A stretch of DNA of 64,000 bases from Clostridia bacterium (GCA_017427285.1 JAFRTE010000012.1:1-64000), one strand, 5' to 3'; positions 9,081 through 17,805 are shown, numbered from the stretch's first letter. Numbers and translations: made by a program. The notes: generated by a model not told the origin, from the sequence alone.

Positions 9081-9313
9081 TTAATGCGGAGTGCGGAATC
9101 AGGAATTAATTGGCGCGGAGCGGCATTTCACGCAACGCAGTTGCAATTCATGACTTTAAGTCAAATCATGCGGCGAAGCCGCAAATCATCGATTAAAAAA
9201 GCTGAGAACGAAAAATTCTCAGCTTTTTTAATGAATTGGCTGCACCGTGAATTGATGCTTTGCGTCATGATTTCTCGCTTCGCTCCGTGATATAATTCCG
9301 CATTCCGCATTAA
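9081..9313. repeat. Dispersed repeat copy A, with terminal inverted repeats and a two-way terminator
   Basis: A 233-bp element whose ends are inverted copies of a motif close to TTAATGCGGAATGCGGAATT. The left end reads TTAATGCGGAGTGCGGAAT and the right end AATTCCGCATTCCGCATTAA. The interior holds several small palindromes (GCGGCGAAGCCGC, TGACTTTAAGTCA, CGCAACGCAGTTGC) around a strong central hairpin. It lies between convergent genes (HAD + and sulfotransferase -). It has no coding capacity of its own. Copy B at 14192-14417 matches it in inverted orientation, and a shorter copy C is at 25090-25222. Confidence 0.9.
9195..9230. terminator. Two-way terminator inside repeat copy A
   Basis: AAAAAAGCTGAGAA, a short loop, then TTCTCAGCTTTTTT. 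The stem is flanked by A on one side and T on the other, so it can end transcripts from both convergent neighbours. The hairpin is identical in copy C. Confidence 0.9.
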
Positions 9314-10026
9314 TTATCGTATCCGCATTCCGCGATATCTTCGGCAAAAAAGTCAAACATATGCGTTCCTTCGTCGGTTTTGTATCTTCCTACCGAGTCG
9401 GGGCGCATTTCTATTTTCGCAAGGGGTACGCCGAGAAAGTCCGAAAGGCGTTCGAGAGTTTTATCCTGCGAAAATACCATATCCTCAAAGCGGACGGAAA
9501 TAACGTTTTTCGGCTCGGGCGTCGCTTTCATTATCTCTCTCTGATATTTCCAGCTGACGGCGCGGTTGAAGCGGACGTCGTCCGTTTTATCGTATTCAAT
9601 GCCGAAATCGTTAAGGTCGTCCGTAAGATGTCCGCCTAAAATGCAGTCTCTCGGGTCTCTTACCCAGTGTATGTATTTTATATCGGGAAACATCTTCACT
9701 ATCCACGGATAAACGAGCGTGGTTTCGGGTATTTTCCAGCCCTTCAGAGCGCTTTCGCTCTCAAGCACGGTATGAAGATATTCTTCTGTAAGAGTTATGA
9801 ATTCCGGCGTGGGGTCCATTGAAAGGACTTTTGAAAAATCCCACTCCATATTGCCTTTGTATTCAACGTATTTCGCAAAAACTCTGCATGCCTCGTACAT
9901 TTTTTCGGGCGGAAGGAGGTCTCCCGAAACGTTGAGCGGTTCGCCCATAAAAAATCCGCTTGCCGAAAGCGTGTGCGATATTGCGCGCGTGCCTGAATGT
10001 CCTCTGCCTATAACGGTTACTGTCAT
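9310..10026 (-). CDS. PAPS-dependent sulfotransferase-like protein
   Basis: Predicted to move a sulfuryl group from PAPS to an unknown acceptor. The 5'-phosphosulfate loop is IGRGHSGTRAI (residues 6-16). The 3'-phosphate-binding signature is WVRDPRDCILGG (121-132). The C-terminal VGRYKTDEGTH resembles the late PAPS-binding loop. Length 238; no signal peptide or membrane segment, so cytosolic. It is divergent from the PAPS-making genes cysC-cysQ, cysD and cysN, which strongly supports the role. The last codons (AECGYDN) and the TAA are made of sequence that looks like the end of repeat copy A. Acceptor class (sugar, steroid, lipid, small molecule) is not visible. Confidence 0.82.
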   Translation of the reverse strand: MTVTVIGRGHSGTRAISHTLSASGFFMGEPLNVSGDLLPPEKMYEACRVFAKYVEYKGNMEWDFSKVLSMDPTPEFITLTEEYLHTVLESESALKGWKIPETTLVYPWIVKMFPDIKYIHWVRDPRDCILGGHLTDDLNDFGIEYDKTDDVRFNRAVSWKYQREIMKATPEPKNVISVRFEDMVFSQDKTLERLSDFLGVPLAKIEMRPDSVGRYKTDEGTHMFDFFAEDIAECGYDN

Positions 10027-10053
10027 TTTCGTATTTCCTGTTCATTTTTTTAC

Positions 10054-10082
10054 ATACTATCATATTTTACGGTTTTTTTCAA
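10054..10082 (-). promoter_or_regulatory. Promoter of the sulfotransferase gene
   Basis: On the minus strand, TTGAAA (10077-10082) and TAGTAT (10054-10059) with a 17-bp spacer, 28 nt before the start. It is weaker than the divergent cys promoter 85 bp away. Confidence 0.65.
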
Positions 10083-10143
10083 TACTTATTTGACTTTTTT
10101 CAGCGATTTTTTGAATAAAACCGCAACAAACGTCCGCCCGGTA

Positions 10144-10172
10144 TTGATTTTTTTGCCGTCGGATAGTATAAT
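10144..10172 (+). promoter_or_regulatory. Promoter of the cysC-cysQ operon
   Basis: TTGATT (10144-10149) and consensus TATAAT (10167-10172) with a 17-bp spacer, 32 nt before the start of the cysC-cysQ fusion. This makes 10054-10172 a divergent promoter region for the sulfation island. Confidence 0.85.
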
Positions 10173-10203
10173 TACATATCATAGTATATTCGGGGATTTT
10201 GCC

Positions 10204-11589
10204 ATGGACAATATAACCTATCATTCAAATAAAATATCCGATTCGTCCCGCGCAAAGCTTATGGGGCAGCACGGCTGCGTTTTATGGTTTACGGGACTGT
10301 CCGGCTCGGGAAAGTCCACAGTTGCCGCCGAGACGGAAAAGCTGCTTTTTGAGGCGGGTATAAAAACTTTTTTGCTTGACGGCGACAATCTTCGCTTCGG
10401 GCTCAATTCCGACCTCGGGTTTTCGAAAGAGGACAGAGACGAAAACATACGCCGAATAGCAGAGACCGCAAAGCTTATGGCTCAGGCGGGACTTACCGTG
10501 CTTGTAAGCGCGATAAGTCCGTATGAAAAGCAAAGGGAAAAGGCGAGAGAGACGGTATCTCCCGTTGCGGCTTTCGTTGAAATTTTCGTTGACGCTCCGG
10601 CGGAGGTATGCGCTCAAAGAGACCCGAAAGGTCTTTACAAAAAGGCGTTAAACGGCGAAATAAAGGAATTTACCGGCGTATCCTCGCCCTACGAAGCGCC
10701 GCAATATCCCGATCTACACCTCGAAACAGCAAAAAGCGACGTTTACGAATGCGCAAAAGCTGTTTTTGACTACCATGCTTTTTTGCAAAGCGCCGACGGA
10801 CTTATGCGGGTCGTTACCGAAACGGCGGTAAAAGCCGGAGAAAAAATAATCGAAATATATAACCGAGGGTTTTCCGTTGACTATAAATCCGACAATTCGC
10901 CGGTTACCGAAGCCGACAAAGCCGCGGACGCATACATAAACGGAGCGCTCGCCGAAAAATATCCCGATTTTGCAAGACTTTCCGAAGAATCCTCCGATGA
11001 TCCGAGCCGACTTGAAAACGATTTTTGCTTTATCGTCGATCCGCTTGACGGTACGCGTGAATTTGTAGACAGAAACGGCGAATTTACCGTCAATATCGGT
11101 CTTTCTCACTGCGGCAGGGCGATCGCGGGCGCGATCTACGTCCCGGTTACGGGCGATTTATACTATGCGTTTACGGGCAGAGGCGCTTACAGGGTATGCG
11201 CGGCAAACGGATATACCGTTTTTTCTCAGTCCGACCGCATTTTTGTTTCCGAAAAAACCGAAGAAATCACCGTTATGCACTCGCGCTCTTTTCTTGACGA
11301 AAAAACAAAGGAGCTTATAGATAAAAACCGAGGCAGGATCTCAAAAGCCGTTCCGTGTGGCAGCAGCATAAAGGGCTGCCTTATCGCGGCGGGGAAAGCC
11401 GAAAGCTACTACCGTTTTTCCGCCGGCACCTACGAGTGGGATACATGCGCCATGCAGGCGGTTGCGGAATGCGCGGGCGGCGTTTTTTTACAGTGCGACC
11501 TTACCCCTATGAGATATAACCGCGCCGATACGTTCAACGCGAAAGGTTTCGTTGTTGCAAATACGAGGGAAAACATATGGATCATTTAG
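10204..11589 (+). CDS. cysC/cysQ: Fused APS kinase and PAP phosphatase (CysC-CysQ)
   Basis: A bifunctional 461-residue protein. Residues 1-190 are adenylylsulfate kinase, which phosphorylates APS to PAPS: P-loop GLSGSGKST (31-39), [10 protein letters not shown] (59-68), [11 protein letters not shown], and VSAISPY (101-107). Residues 200-461 are a 3'(2'),5'-bisphosphate nucleotidase of the inositol-monophosphatase fold, which hydrolyses PAP, the inhibitory by-product of sulfotransfer: [17 protein letters not shown], the metal-binding DPLDGTREF (279-287) and [11 protein letters not shown]. One chain therefore makes the donor and clears its product. I start at the ATG at 10204, downstream of the promoter; the frame stays open upstream but runs back across the promoter and the sulfotransferase start. 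It overlaps cysD by 13 nt. Confidence 0.93.
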   Translation: MDNITYHSNKISDSSRAKLMGQHGCVLWFTGLSGSGKSTVAAETEKLLFEAGIKTFLLDGDNLRFGLNSDLGFSKEDRDENIRRIAETAKLMAQAGLTVLVSAISPYEKQREKARETVSPVAAFVEIFVDAPAEVCAQRDPKGLYKKALNGEIKEFTGVSSPYEAPQYPDLHLETAKSDVYECAKAVFDYHAFLQSADGLMRVVTETAVKAGEKIIEIYNRGFSVDYKSDNSPVTEADKAADAYINGALAEKYPDFARLSEESSDDPSRLENDFCFIVDPLDGTREFVDRNGEFTVNIGLSHCGRAIAGAIYVPVTGDLYYAFTGRGAYRVCAANGYTVFSQSDRIFVSEKTEEITVMHSRSFLDEKTKELIDKNRGRISKAVPCGSSIKGCLIAAGKAESYYRFSAGTYEWDTCAMQAVAECAGGVFLQCDLTPMRYNRADTFNAKGFVVANTRENIWII

Positions 11590-12458
11590 ACAGACTTGAA
11601 AACAGAAGCATACATATACTGCGCGAAGCATACAGCCAGTTTAAAAATCTCTGTATGCTCTGGTCTATAGGCAAAGACTCAACGGTGCTTTTATGCCTTG
11701 CAAGAAAGGCGTTTTACGGCCACGTCCCGTTTCCGCTCGTCCATATAGATACGCATTACAAGATCCCCGAAATGATAGGATACCGCGACCGACTCGCAAA
11801 AGAGTGGAAGCTCGATATGATCTACGGCGAAAACCGCGAAGCGCTCGAAAAAAAGCTCACTTTCCCGGACGGCAACGCAACGAGGATAGAATGCTGCAAA
11901 AACCTCAAGACCGAGGCGCTTAAAAACACGCTTTCCGGCGAATGGCCGAGATACAGACTTAACCACGCCGCGGGGAAATACGAAAAGGACGCGAATACCG
12001 AGCCGTATACGGGCGTTATTGTAGGCATACGCGCCGACGAAGAGGGCAGCCGCTCGAAAGAAAGGTATTTTTCGCCCAGAGATAAAAACAACGACTGGGA
12101 TATCGGCGATCAGCCGCCTGAATTCTGGGGTCAGTACAAAACCGATTTCGCCCCCGGTACGCATATACGCATACATCCGCTTCTTGACTGGACGGAGCTT
12201 GACGTATGGGAATATATAAAACGCGAGGGCGTGCCGGTCGTTTCTCTATACTTTGATCAGGGCGACGGAAAAAGATACCGTTCGCTCGGATGCTGGCCCT
12301 GCACAAACCCCGTGGAAAGCGACGCGAAAGACCTTGACGGGATAATCGAGGAGCTGAGAAGCGGAAAATTCGCAAATATCGCCGAAAGATCGGGCCGCGC
12401 GCAGGATAAAGAGGACGGAGGCGGTCTGGAGGAGCTTCGCAAAGATGGATACATGTAA
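11577..12458 (+). CDS. cysD: Sulfate adenylyltransferase small subunit CysD
   Basis: The ATP-pyrophosphatase subunit that forms APS from ATP and sulfate together with CysN. Family signatures are HILREA near the N-terminus, the PP-loop [11 protein letters not shown] (29-39), [28 protein letters not shown], and the C-terminal [16 protein letters not shown]. Length 293 is close to normal. It overlaps both neighbours (13 nt with cysC-cysQ, 14 nt with cysN), which points to tight translational coupling within the island. Confidence 0.96.
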   Translation: MDHLDRLENRSIHILREAYSQFKNLCMLWSIGKDSTVLLCLARKAFYGHVPFPLVHIDTHYKIPEMIGYRDRLAKEWKLDMIYGENREALEKKLTFPDGNATRIECCKNLKTEALKNTLSGEWPRYRLNHAAGKYEKDANTEPYTGVIVGIRADEEGSRSKERYFSPRDKNNDWDIGDQPPEFWGQYKTDFAPGTHIRIHPLLDWTELDVWEYIKREGVPVVSLYFDQGDGKRYRSLGCWPCTNPVESDAKDLDGIIEELRSGKFANIAERSGRAQDKEDGGGLEELRKDGYM

Positions 12459-14220
12459 AAAAGATATGAATATAGTTATCGTCGGTCACGTTGACCACGG
12501 TAAAAGCACCGTTATAGGCAGACTTCTTGCGGATACGAATTCGCTTCCGCTCGGCAAGCTCGAGCAGATAAAGGAAATGTGCCGCAGAAACTCAAAACCG
12601 TTTGAATACGCGTTTCTGCTCGACGCGCTCAAGGACGAACGGGCGCAGGGCATAACGATAGATATCGCCCGCTGTTTTTTCAAAACGGAAAAAAGAAAAT
12701 ATATTATCCTTGACGCCCCGGGACATATAGAATTTCTCAAGAATATGATAACGGGAGCTTCCCGCGCCGAAGCCGCGCTTCTCGTTATCGACGCTCACGA
12801 AGGCATACGCGAAAATTCGCGCCGTCACGGATATATTCTTTCAATGCTCGGCATAAAGCAGGTTTCCGTGCTTGTAAACAAGCTCGATTTAGTAAACTAT
12901 TCCGAAGAGATATATGATTCCATAGTTAAAGATTACACGGAATTTCTCGCCGCCGCGGGCGTTACGCCGATATCGTTTATCCCCGTAAGTGCCGCAATGG
13001 GCGACAATATCGCAAAAAGGTCCGAAAACATGCCTTGGTATTCGGGGTTTACGGTTCTTTCACAGCTCGACGCTTTTTCGGAAGAACCGCCGCTTGACGA
13101 TCTTCCCTTCCGTATGCCCGTGCAGGACGTTTACAAATTCACCTCTTCGGGGGACGAGCGGCGCATTATCGCAGGCACGGTCGAATCGGGGACTCTTAAA
13201 GTCGGCGACGGCATAATGTTTTACCCGTCAGGCAAAAAAACGACCGTAGCGTCTATAGAAGAGTTCAACAGACCGAAAAGGACCGCAGTATCGTCGGGAT
13301 TTTCTACGGGGATCACCATGACGGAGCAGATTTACGTCAAGCGCGGCGATCTTGCCGTTAAAACGGATGAAAAACCGCCCGTCACGGCGTCGAGGATAGA
13401 CGTTTCGCTTTTCTGGCTCGGCAGAGAGCCGTTTTGCGACAACAGAAGGTATTATCTTAAAACCGGATCGGCAAAAGTCCCCATGCGCCTCGAAAAAATA
13501 ACCTACGTCCTCAACGCTTCAACGCTCGAAAAGACCGTCAAGCCGTCCGTAGAAAAAAACGAGGTCGCGCAGTGCACTCTTGCGCTCGAAAGACCGGTCG
13601 CTTTTGATATTTCGTCCGACCTTGCCTCAACGGGGCGCTTCGTTATAGTAGACAAATACGAGATTTCCGGCGGCGGCATAATCACGGGAACGCCAGACGA
13701 CGGAAAAATCGCCAAAGACGTTGCCCGCCGCAATTTCAAATGGGAGCACGGCGGCGTTTCGCTGACGGAAAGAATGGAGCGTTTCGGTCAGAAACCGTTA
13801 GTTATCATGATTACCGGCAGGAAAAATTCGGACAGAAAAACAGTTGCCCGCGCGCTTGAAAAATCGCTTTTTGCAAGCGGTAAAGCCGTTTATTACCTCG
13901 GTATAGGCAACGTTTTATACGGAGTTGACGCCGATATCAAAACGGGACGCAGCGAGGACAGAGACGAGCGCGACGAACATATCCGCCGTCTTGCCGAAAC
14001 CGCGAATATCCTGACAGATGCGGGGCTGATAGTAATTCTGACCGCCTCGGAGATAGACGAAGACGACGTTTACCTTATGCAGACGGTCCTGGGCGAAAAG
14101 ATATTCACCGTCCGCATAGGAGACGCATACGATAAAGAGCCCGCTTTCGACCTCGCCGTTGACGAAAACGACGAAAAGGCAACGGAGATGATAATGCGGA
14201 AGGCGGAATTATTTCACTGA
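12445..14220 (+). CDS. cysN: Sulfate adenylyltransferase large subunit CysN with a degenerate CysC-like C-terminus
   Basis: Residues 1-430 are the GTPase subunit that drives APS synthesis: GHVDHGKS (14-21), [15 protein letters not shown] (90-94), NKLD (145-148) and elongation-factor-like beta barrels. Residues 450-591 align with APS kinase, but the active motifs are gone: the P-loop is [10 protein letters not shown] (457-466) instead of a GxxGSGKST type, the DGD motif reads GIG, and the serine-proline loop is missing. [17 protein letters not shown] is retained. This domain is probably a non-catalytic remnant or structural partner, with kinase activity supplied by the cysC-cysQ fusion. The last codons and stop lie inside repeat copy B. 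Confidence 0.94.
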   Translation: MDTCKKDMNIVIVGHVDHGKSTVIGRLLADTNSLPLGKLEQIKEMCRRNSKPFEYAFLLDALKDERAQGITIDIARCFFKTEKRKYIILDAPGHIEFLKNMITGASRAEAALLVIDAHEGIRENSRRHGYILSMLGIKQVSVLVNKLDLVNYSEEIYDSIVKDYTEFLAAAGVTPISFIPVSAAMGDNIAKRSENMPWYSGFTVLSQLDAFSEEPPLDDLPFRMPVQDVYKFTSSGDERRIIAGTVESGTLKVGDGIMFYPSGKKTTVASIEEFNRPKRTAVSSGFSTGITMTEQIYVKRGDLAVKTDEKPPVTASRIDVSLFWLGREPFCDNRRYYLKTGSAKVPMRLEKITYVLNASTLEKTVKPSVEKNEVAQCTLALERPVAFDISSDLASTGRFVIVDKYEISGGGIITGTPDDGKIAKDVARRNFKWEHGGVSLTERMERFGQKPLVIMITGRKNSDRKTVARALEKSLFASGKAVYYLGIGNVLYGVDADIKTGRSEDRDERDEHIRRLAETANILTDAGLIVILTASEIDEDDVYLMQTVLGEKIFTVRIGDAYDKEPAFDLAVDENDEKATEMIMRKAELFH

Positions 14221-14417
14221 GCGAAACGGGAAATCATGACGCAAACGTCAATTCACGGCAAAACAAATTAATTAAAAAAGCTGAGAATTTTAATGTTCTC
14301 AGCTTTTTTCTGTTAATGGTTTGCGGCTTTGCCGCATGATTTGACTTACAGTCATGAATTTGCAATGCCTTGCGTGAAATGCACGCAAGCGTGCGTTAAT
14401 TCCGCATTCCGCATTAA
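14192..14417. repeat. Dispersed repeat copy B (inverted relative to copy A)
   Basis: 226 bp with the same terminal motifs: ATAATGCGGAAGGCGGAATT at the left and AATTCCGCATTCCGCATTAA at the right. Its left half matches the reverse complement of copy A's right half (shared AAATCATGACGCAAA and TCAATTCACGG blocks). Its right half matches the reverse complement of A's left half (GCGGCTTTGCCGCATGATTTGACTT region). It lies between the convergent cysN and mgtE genes and overlaps the 3' end of both coding regions. Confidence 0.9.
14273..14309. terminator. Two-way terminator inside repeat copy B
   Basis: AAAAAAGCTGAGAA, a loop of about 10 nt, then TTCTCAGCTTTTTT. The stem equals that of copies A and C while the loop differs, suggesting selection on the hairpin. 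It ends the cysN and mgtE transcripts, which converge here. Confidence 0.88.
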
Positions 14418-15757
14418 ACATTGCTCAGCATCGCCGTTGCGATATTGAAGTATACGAGCAGAGACAGCGCGTCAACTATCGTTGTGATAAACGGGCTTGC
14501 CATTACCGCGGGGTCAAAGCCGATGCGTTTTGCGAGCAGCGGCAGCGTACAGCCGACAAATTTTGCGATGACTATCGTTACAACAAGCGTAAGGCATACG
14601 ACCGCTGCGGTCGCAACGTCGCCGCCCGTTTCGCCTAAAAGCATGATCTTGCCGAAGTTTGCCGCGCCGAGCACGAGTCCGCAAAGCAGCGCGACAACGA
14701 GCTCTTTTCCCCAGATCTTGAAAATGTCGCGAAATTCTATTTCGTTCAAGGCAAGTCCGCGGATTATCGAGACAGACGCCTGCGAACCGGCGTTGCCGCC
14801 CGTATCCATAAGCATGGGTATAAACGCCGAAAGCGCGATATTCGCGGCAAGAGCGTTTTCAAACGACGTGATTATGCGCCCCGTAAATGTTGCCGAGATC
14901 ATAAGAAGCAGCAGCCACGGAATACGCTTGAACCACGTTTCCAGAATGCCGGTTTTCATATATGTTTTATCGGTAGGCGTGATAGCCGCCATTTTTTCGA
15001 TATCTTCCGTGTTCTCTTCCTGGATGACGTCGATAGCGTCGTCGATGGTAACAATTCCGACGAGTCTGTTTTCGTTGTCAACAACGGGAAGCGCAAGAAA
15101 ACCGTATTTTGTGAAGTTTTCGCCGACCTCTTCTTTATCCTGCATCGTGGAAACGCTTATTACGTTTGTTTCCATTATGTCGCCGATAATGCTCTTCATG
15201 CTCGTTAAAAGCAGCGTTTTAACGGAGATAAGTCCGAGCAGGTGGCGGTTTTTGTCTATAACGTAGCAGGTGTAGATAGTTTCCTTGTCAACGCCTACGC
15301 GCCTTATTTTTTCAAACGCCGCGGCAACGGTCATGTCTTTTTGCAGATCGACAAATTCCGTTGTCATAATGCTGCCCGCGGAGTCTTTCGGATAGTTGAG
15401 TATCTCGTTTATCTGCGCGCGCATTTCACTGTCGGTATTTGCAAGTATTCTGCGGACGACGTTTGCGGGCATTTCCTCGATGATATCTACCGTATCGTCG
15501 ATGTAAAGCTCGTCCATGACCTCTTTGATCTCTTTGTCCGAGAATGCCTTGAGCAGAAATTCCTGCTCGTCGCTGTCCATTTCAACGAATGTTTCCGCCG
15601 CAAGCTCTTTCGGAAGCAGACGGAAAACGACCGTAAGACTTTCTTCCGGGATTTCCGAAAGAAGTATCGCGATATCCGCCGGATTGAAGGCGCTTAAATA
15701 CTCGCGAAGTCCTTTAAAATCTTTTTTCTCCAAAAATAAAAGGGTTTCTTCTGTCAT
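14414..15757 (-). CDS. mgtE: Magnesium transporter/channel MgtE
   Basis: A Mg2+ channel gated by cytosolic magnesium. The order is an N-terminal superhelical domain (1-130), paired CBS domains (about 135-255, including DSAGSIMTTEF and GIVTIDDAIDVIQEE), a plug helix, then five membrane helices from about residue 283. The pore motif is PMLMDTGGNAGSQAS, with the family's Mg-binding Asp in the last helix (FITTIVDALSLLVYF). Length 447 is normal. AGGAGG precedes the ATG. A 250-nt leader separates the promoter from the start. The TAA stop is contributed by the end of repeat copy B. Confidence 0.96.
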   Translation of the reverse strand: MTEETLLFLEKKDFKGLREYLSAFNPADIAILLSEIPEESLTVVFRLLPKELAAETFVEMDSDEQEFLLKAFSDKEIKEVMDELYIDDTVDIIEEMPANVVRRILANTDSEMRAQINEILNYPKDSAGSIMTTEFVDLQKDMTVAAAFEKIRRVGVDKETIYTCYVIDKNRHLLGLISVKTLLLTSMKSIIGDIMETNVISVSTMQDKEEVGENFTKYGFLALPVVDNENRLVGIVTIDDAIDVIQEENTEDIEKMAAITPTDKTYMKTGILETWFKRIPWLLLLMISATFTGRIITSFENALAANIALSAFIPMLMDTGGNAGSQASVSIIRGLALNEIEFRDIFKIWGKELVVALLCGLVLGAANFGKIMLLGETGGDVATAAVVCLTLVVTIVIAKFVGCTLPLLAKRIGFDPAVMASPFITTIVDALSLLVYFNIATAMLSNV

Positions 15758-16007
15758 ATAATCCTCCTTTTTTGTTGCATATAACTATGCTTTTTTTACG
15801 GAAGTAATGACACGTAAACCCCGAAAAAGACGATAACTTACGCGGATATCATACGATATCCGATAAATTGTCTCTTATTTATACAGACCGCACGGGCGCA
15901 GTTTTGCGTCTGCGGGCCTGTCTACTTCGGGGAACAGTGCCTGCGGTACTACTTCCCGCGTCCATGCAATCTCACCTCTTTGTAAAATTATTGCGGCCTT
16001 AAAGGTC
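15758..16007 (-). promoter_or_regulatory. Long structured mgtE leader RNA, unassigned riboswitch candidate
   Basis: About 250 nt between the predicted transcription start and mgtE. On the minus strand the first half holds AAAGAGGTGAGATTGC, then overlapping pairings: CGGGAA with TTCCCCG, CTGT with ACAG crossing that stem, and a long hairpin built on ACAG-CCGCA-CGCA / TGCG-TGCGG-CTGT (about 15883-15925). The motif GAAGTAG occurs twice. The second half has a perfect hairpin CGGATATC-GTAT-GATATCCG (15843-15862). No clear U-tract terminator follows, so any control may act on translation or processing. GGTGAG recalls the start of M-box RNAs, but I cannot find the rest of that consensus. Confidence 0.55.
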
Positions 16008-16013
16008 TTTTTT

Positions 16014-16042
16014 ATTATAGTCCTAAAAATCCCGTTTGTCAA
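16014..16042 (-). promoter_or_regulatory. Sigma-A promoter of the mgtE leader
   Basis: On the minus strand, perfect TTGACA (16037-16042) and perfect TATAAT (16014-16019) with a 17-bp spacer. It lies just past the upstream gene's stop and about 255 nt before mgtE. Confidence 0.92.
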
Positions 16043-16061
16043 GCGTTTTTTTTAGAAATTT

Positions 16062-16577
16062 TCAGTCGGACTGCTTTTTCAGGCATTTTGCTATCTTTCC
16101 GATATACATTTTGTGAAAATCGCGGGCGGGATAGCATTTTTCCACCGTGTTTTTATCGGTGAAATTCTCTTCGCGCAAACCGTCGGCGTATTTCTTTTCG
16201 CAAAAAAGCACGAGATCCGCCTCGGCAAAATACGTATAACCGTCCTCAAAAACGGGCGTAAGCCCCGTTTCCTTCGCTTTGTCAAATTCCCTGCCGGAAT
16301 GCGAACCGCAGAAATTCAGCACGCCGCGGTATTTTTCGCCGAAAAACGAAAGAGTGTATTTTCCGTATTTTTCGGTAAATTCATAAGTATATCTCTGCGG
16401 ACGCACGAAGATGAAAGACACCGGGTCGTTCCATAATATCCCCGCGCCGCCCCAGCTTGCGGTCATGGTGTTGTAGTCGCCCTTTTCGCCCGCAGTAATA
16501 AGCATCCAGTCGTCGTCGATAAGAGTAAAAATGTTTTTCCCTATGTTTTCGGGAAGAATTTCTTTAAAACAGGACAT
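16062..16577 (-). CDS. Flavin reductase-like protein, FMN-binding split barrel
   Basis: 171 residues. The N-terminal half has the family pattern: LITAGEKGDYNTMTASWGG (residues 26-44) followed by DPVSFIFVRPQRYTYEF, the loop that cradles the FMN phosphate. Such proteins bind FMN and often serve as NAD(P)H:flavin reductases or electron carriers in anaerobes. No signal peptide. TAAGGAG precedes the ATG. It is a single-gene unit with its own promoter upstream and the mgtE promoter right behind it. The electron partner is not evident. Confidence 0.85.
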   Translation of the reverse strand: MSCFKEILPENIGKNIFTLIDDDWMLITAGEKGDYNTMTASWGGAGILWNDPVSFIFVRPQRYTYEFTEKYGKYTLSFFGEKYRGVLNFCGSHSGREFDKAKETGLTPVFEDGYTYFAEADLVLFCEKKYADGLREENFTDKNTVEKCYPARDFHKMYIGKIAKCLKKQSD

Positions 16578-16610
16578 TTCAAATCTCCTTAAATCGGTAA
16601 TTACAACAGT

Positions 16611-16639
16611 ATTATAATATGTTTTTTCCGAAAAATCAA
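16611..16639 (-). promoter_or_regulatory. Promoter of the flavin reductase-like gene
   Basis: On the minus strand, TTGATT (16634-16639), 17-bp spacer and perfect TATAAT (16611-16616), 34 nt before the start codon. Confidence 0.82.
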
Positions 16640-16709
16640 CCGTCTTGTCTTTGCAAATATATCAAAATTCCGAAACTTTGAAAAATTGTTAAAAAATATG
16701 CCGCCGTGC

Positions 16710-16738
16710 TTGACTACCCGTTTTATTTGATGTATAAT
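16710..16738 (+). promoter_or_regulatory. Sigma-A promoter of the aldolase gene
   Basis: TTGACT (16710-16715) and perfect TATAAT (16733-16738) with a 17-bp spacer, 38 nt before the start of the aldolase. Confidence 0.88.
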
Positions 16739-16776
16739 GAATAAAAAGAATTATATTTTAAAGGAGATACAAACCA

Positions 16777-17805
16777 ATGCCTGTAGCGGACTACAAAACA
16801 TACTGCAAAATGATGGAAAACGCGTATAACAATCACTACGCTCTTCCCGCGATCAACGTATTTTCAATGGAATCGATAAACGGCGTACTTGCCGGACTTG
16901 CCGAGGCGAAAAGCGACGGTATAATCCAGATTTCAACGGGAGGCGCACAGCACGCTTCCGGCGTAACGGTAAAGGATATGGTCCTCGGAGCGATCACTCT
17001 TGCCGAACACGCGCGCAGAGTTGCCGAAAAATACAATATTTTCGTTGCTCTCCATACCGACCACTGCCAGGCCGATAAAATCGACACCTTTTTAAATCCT
17101 CTTATCGAAGAGACTGAGCGCCGCAGAGCGAACGGACTGCCCAATCTTTTCAACAGCCATATGTTCGACGGTTCCGCGCTTCCCCACAAGGAAAACGTTA
17201 AGATCGCAAAGGGAATCCTTGAACGCTGCGCCAAAAACGAGATAGTTCTCGAAGTTGAAGCAGGCGTTGTAGGCGGCGAAGAGGACGGAGTAAACACCGA
17301 AGGCGCGCCGAGAGAAAAGCTTTACACCACACCCGAAGACATGCTTCTCGTTTACGAAACTCTCGGACAGGTTAAAGACGGATATTTCACGCTCGCCGCA
17401 ACTTTCGGCAACGTTCACGGCGTTTACAAGCCCGGCAACGTTAAGCTCAATCCGAAGATACTCAAAATCGGTCAGGACGCGCTCAAAGCGAAATACGGCG
17501 ACGACGCCCACTATCTTCTCGTCTTCCACGGCGGCTCCGGTTCTCCGAAAGAGGATATCGAAGAAACGCTTCAGTACGGCGTTATAAAGATGAATGTTGA
17601 CACCGATACTCAGTATGCGTTCTCCCGTCCCGTAGCCGATCATTTCTTCAAGAATTACGACGGCGTACTCAAGGTTGACGGCGAAGTAGGCGTAAAGAAA
17701 GTTTATGACCCCCGCTCCTACCTCAAAAAAGCGGAAGCAGGCGTTTCCGCCCGTGTTGTTGAGGCCTGCAACGACCTTCATTCTTCCGGAAAAACGCTTT
17801 ATTGA
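16777..17805 (+). CDS. fba: Class II fructose-bisphosphate aldolase
   Basis: A zinc-dependent aldolase that cleaves fructose-1,6-bisphosphate in glycolysis and works in reverse in gluconeogenesis. ALHTDHC supplies the zinc-site histidine and the catalytic Asp. EVEAGVVGGEEDGV carries further active-site residues, FGNVHGVY and VFHGGSGS the other zinc ligands and phosphate loop, and KMNVDTDTQYAF the final substrate loop. Length 342 with a long N-terminal half fits the class IIA (E. coli FbaA-like) subgroup. AAAGGAG precedes the ATG. Single-gene transcript with a terminator. Confidence 0.95.
   Translation: MPVADYKTYCKMMENAYNNHYALPAINVFSMESINGVLAGLAEAKSDGIIQISTGGAQHASGVTVKDMVLGAITLAEHARRVAEKYNIFVALHTDHCQADKIDTFLNPLIEETERRRANGLPNLFNSHMFDGSALPHKENVKIAKGILERCAKNEIVLEVEAGVVGGEEDGVNTEGAPREKLYTTPEDMLLVYETLGQVKDGYFTLAATFGNVHGVYKPGNVKLNPKILKIGQDALKAKYGDDAHYLLVFHGGSGSPKEDIEETLQYGVIKMNVDTDTQYAFSRPVADHFFKNYDGVLKVDGEVGVKKVYDPRSYLKKAEAGVSARVVEACNDLHSSGKTLY

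Noticed and set aside
9084..9290. A 68-codon frame within repeat copy A
   Set aside because: It is made of the repeat's palindromes and terminator hairpin; copies B and C do not keep it open in the same way.
9081..14417. A composite transposon around the sulfation genes
   Set aside because: The flanking repeats are inverted copies, but no transposase or integrase is present and no target duplication is clear. Recombination between repeats is possible, transposition as a unit is not shown.
15758..16007. T-box or standard M-box identity for the mgtE leader
   Set aside because: GTAGTACCGC resembles part of a T-box and GGTGAG the start of an M-box, but the remaining conserved blocks of either family are not found, so I leave the class open.
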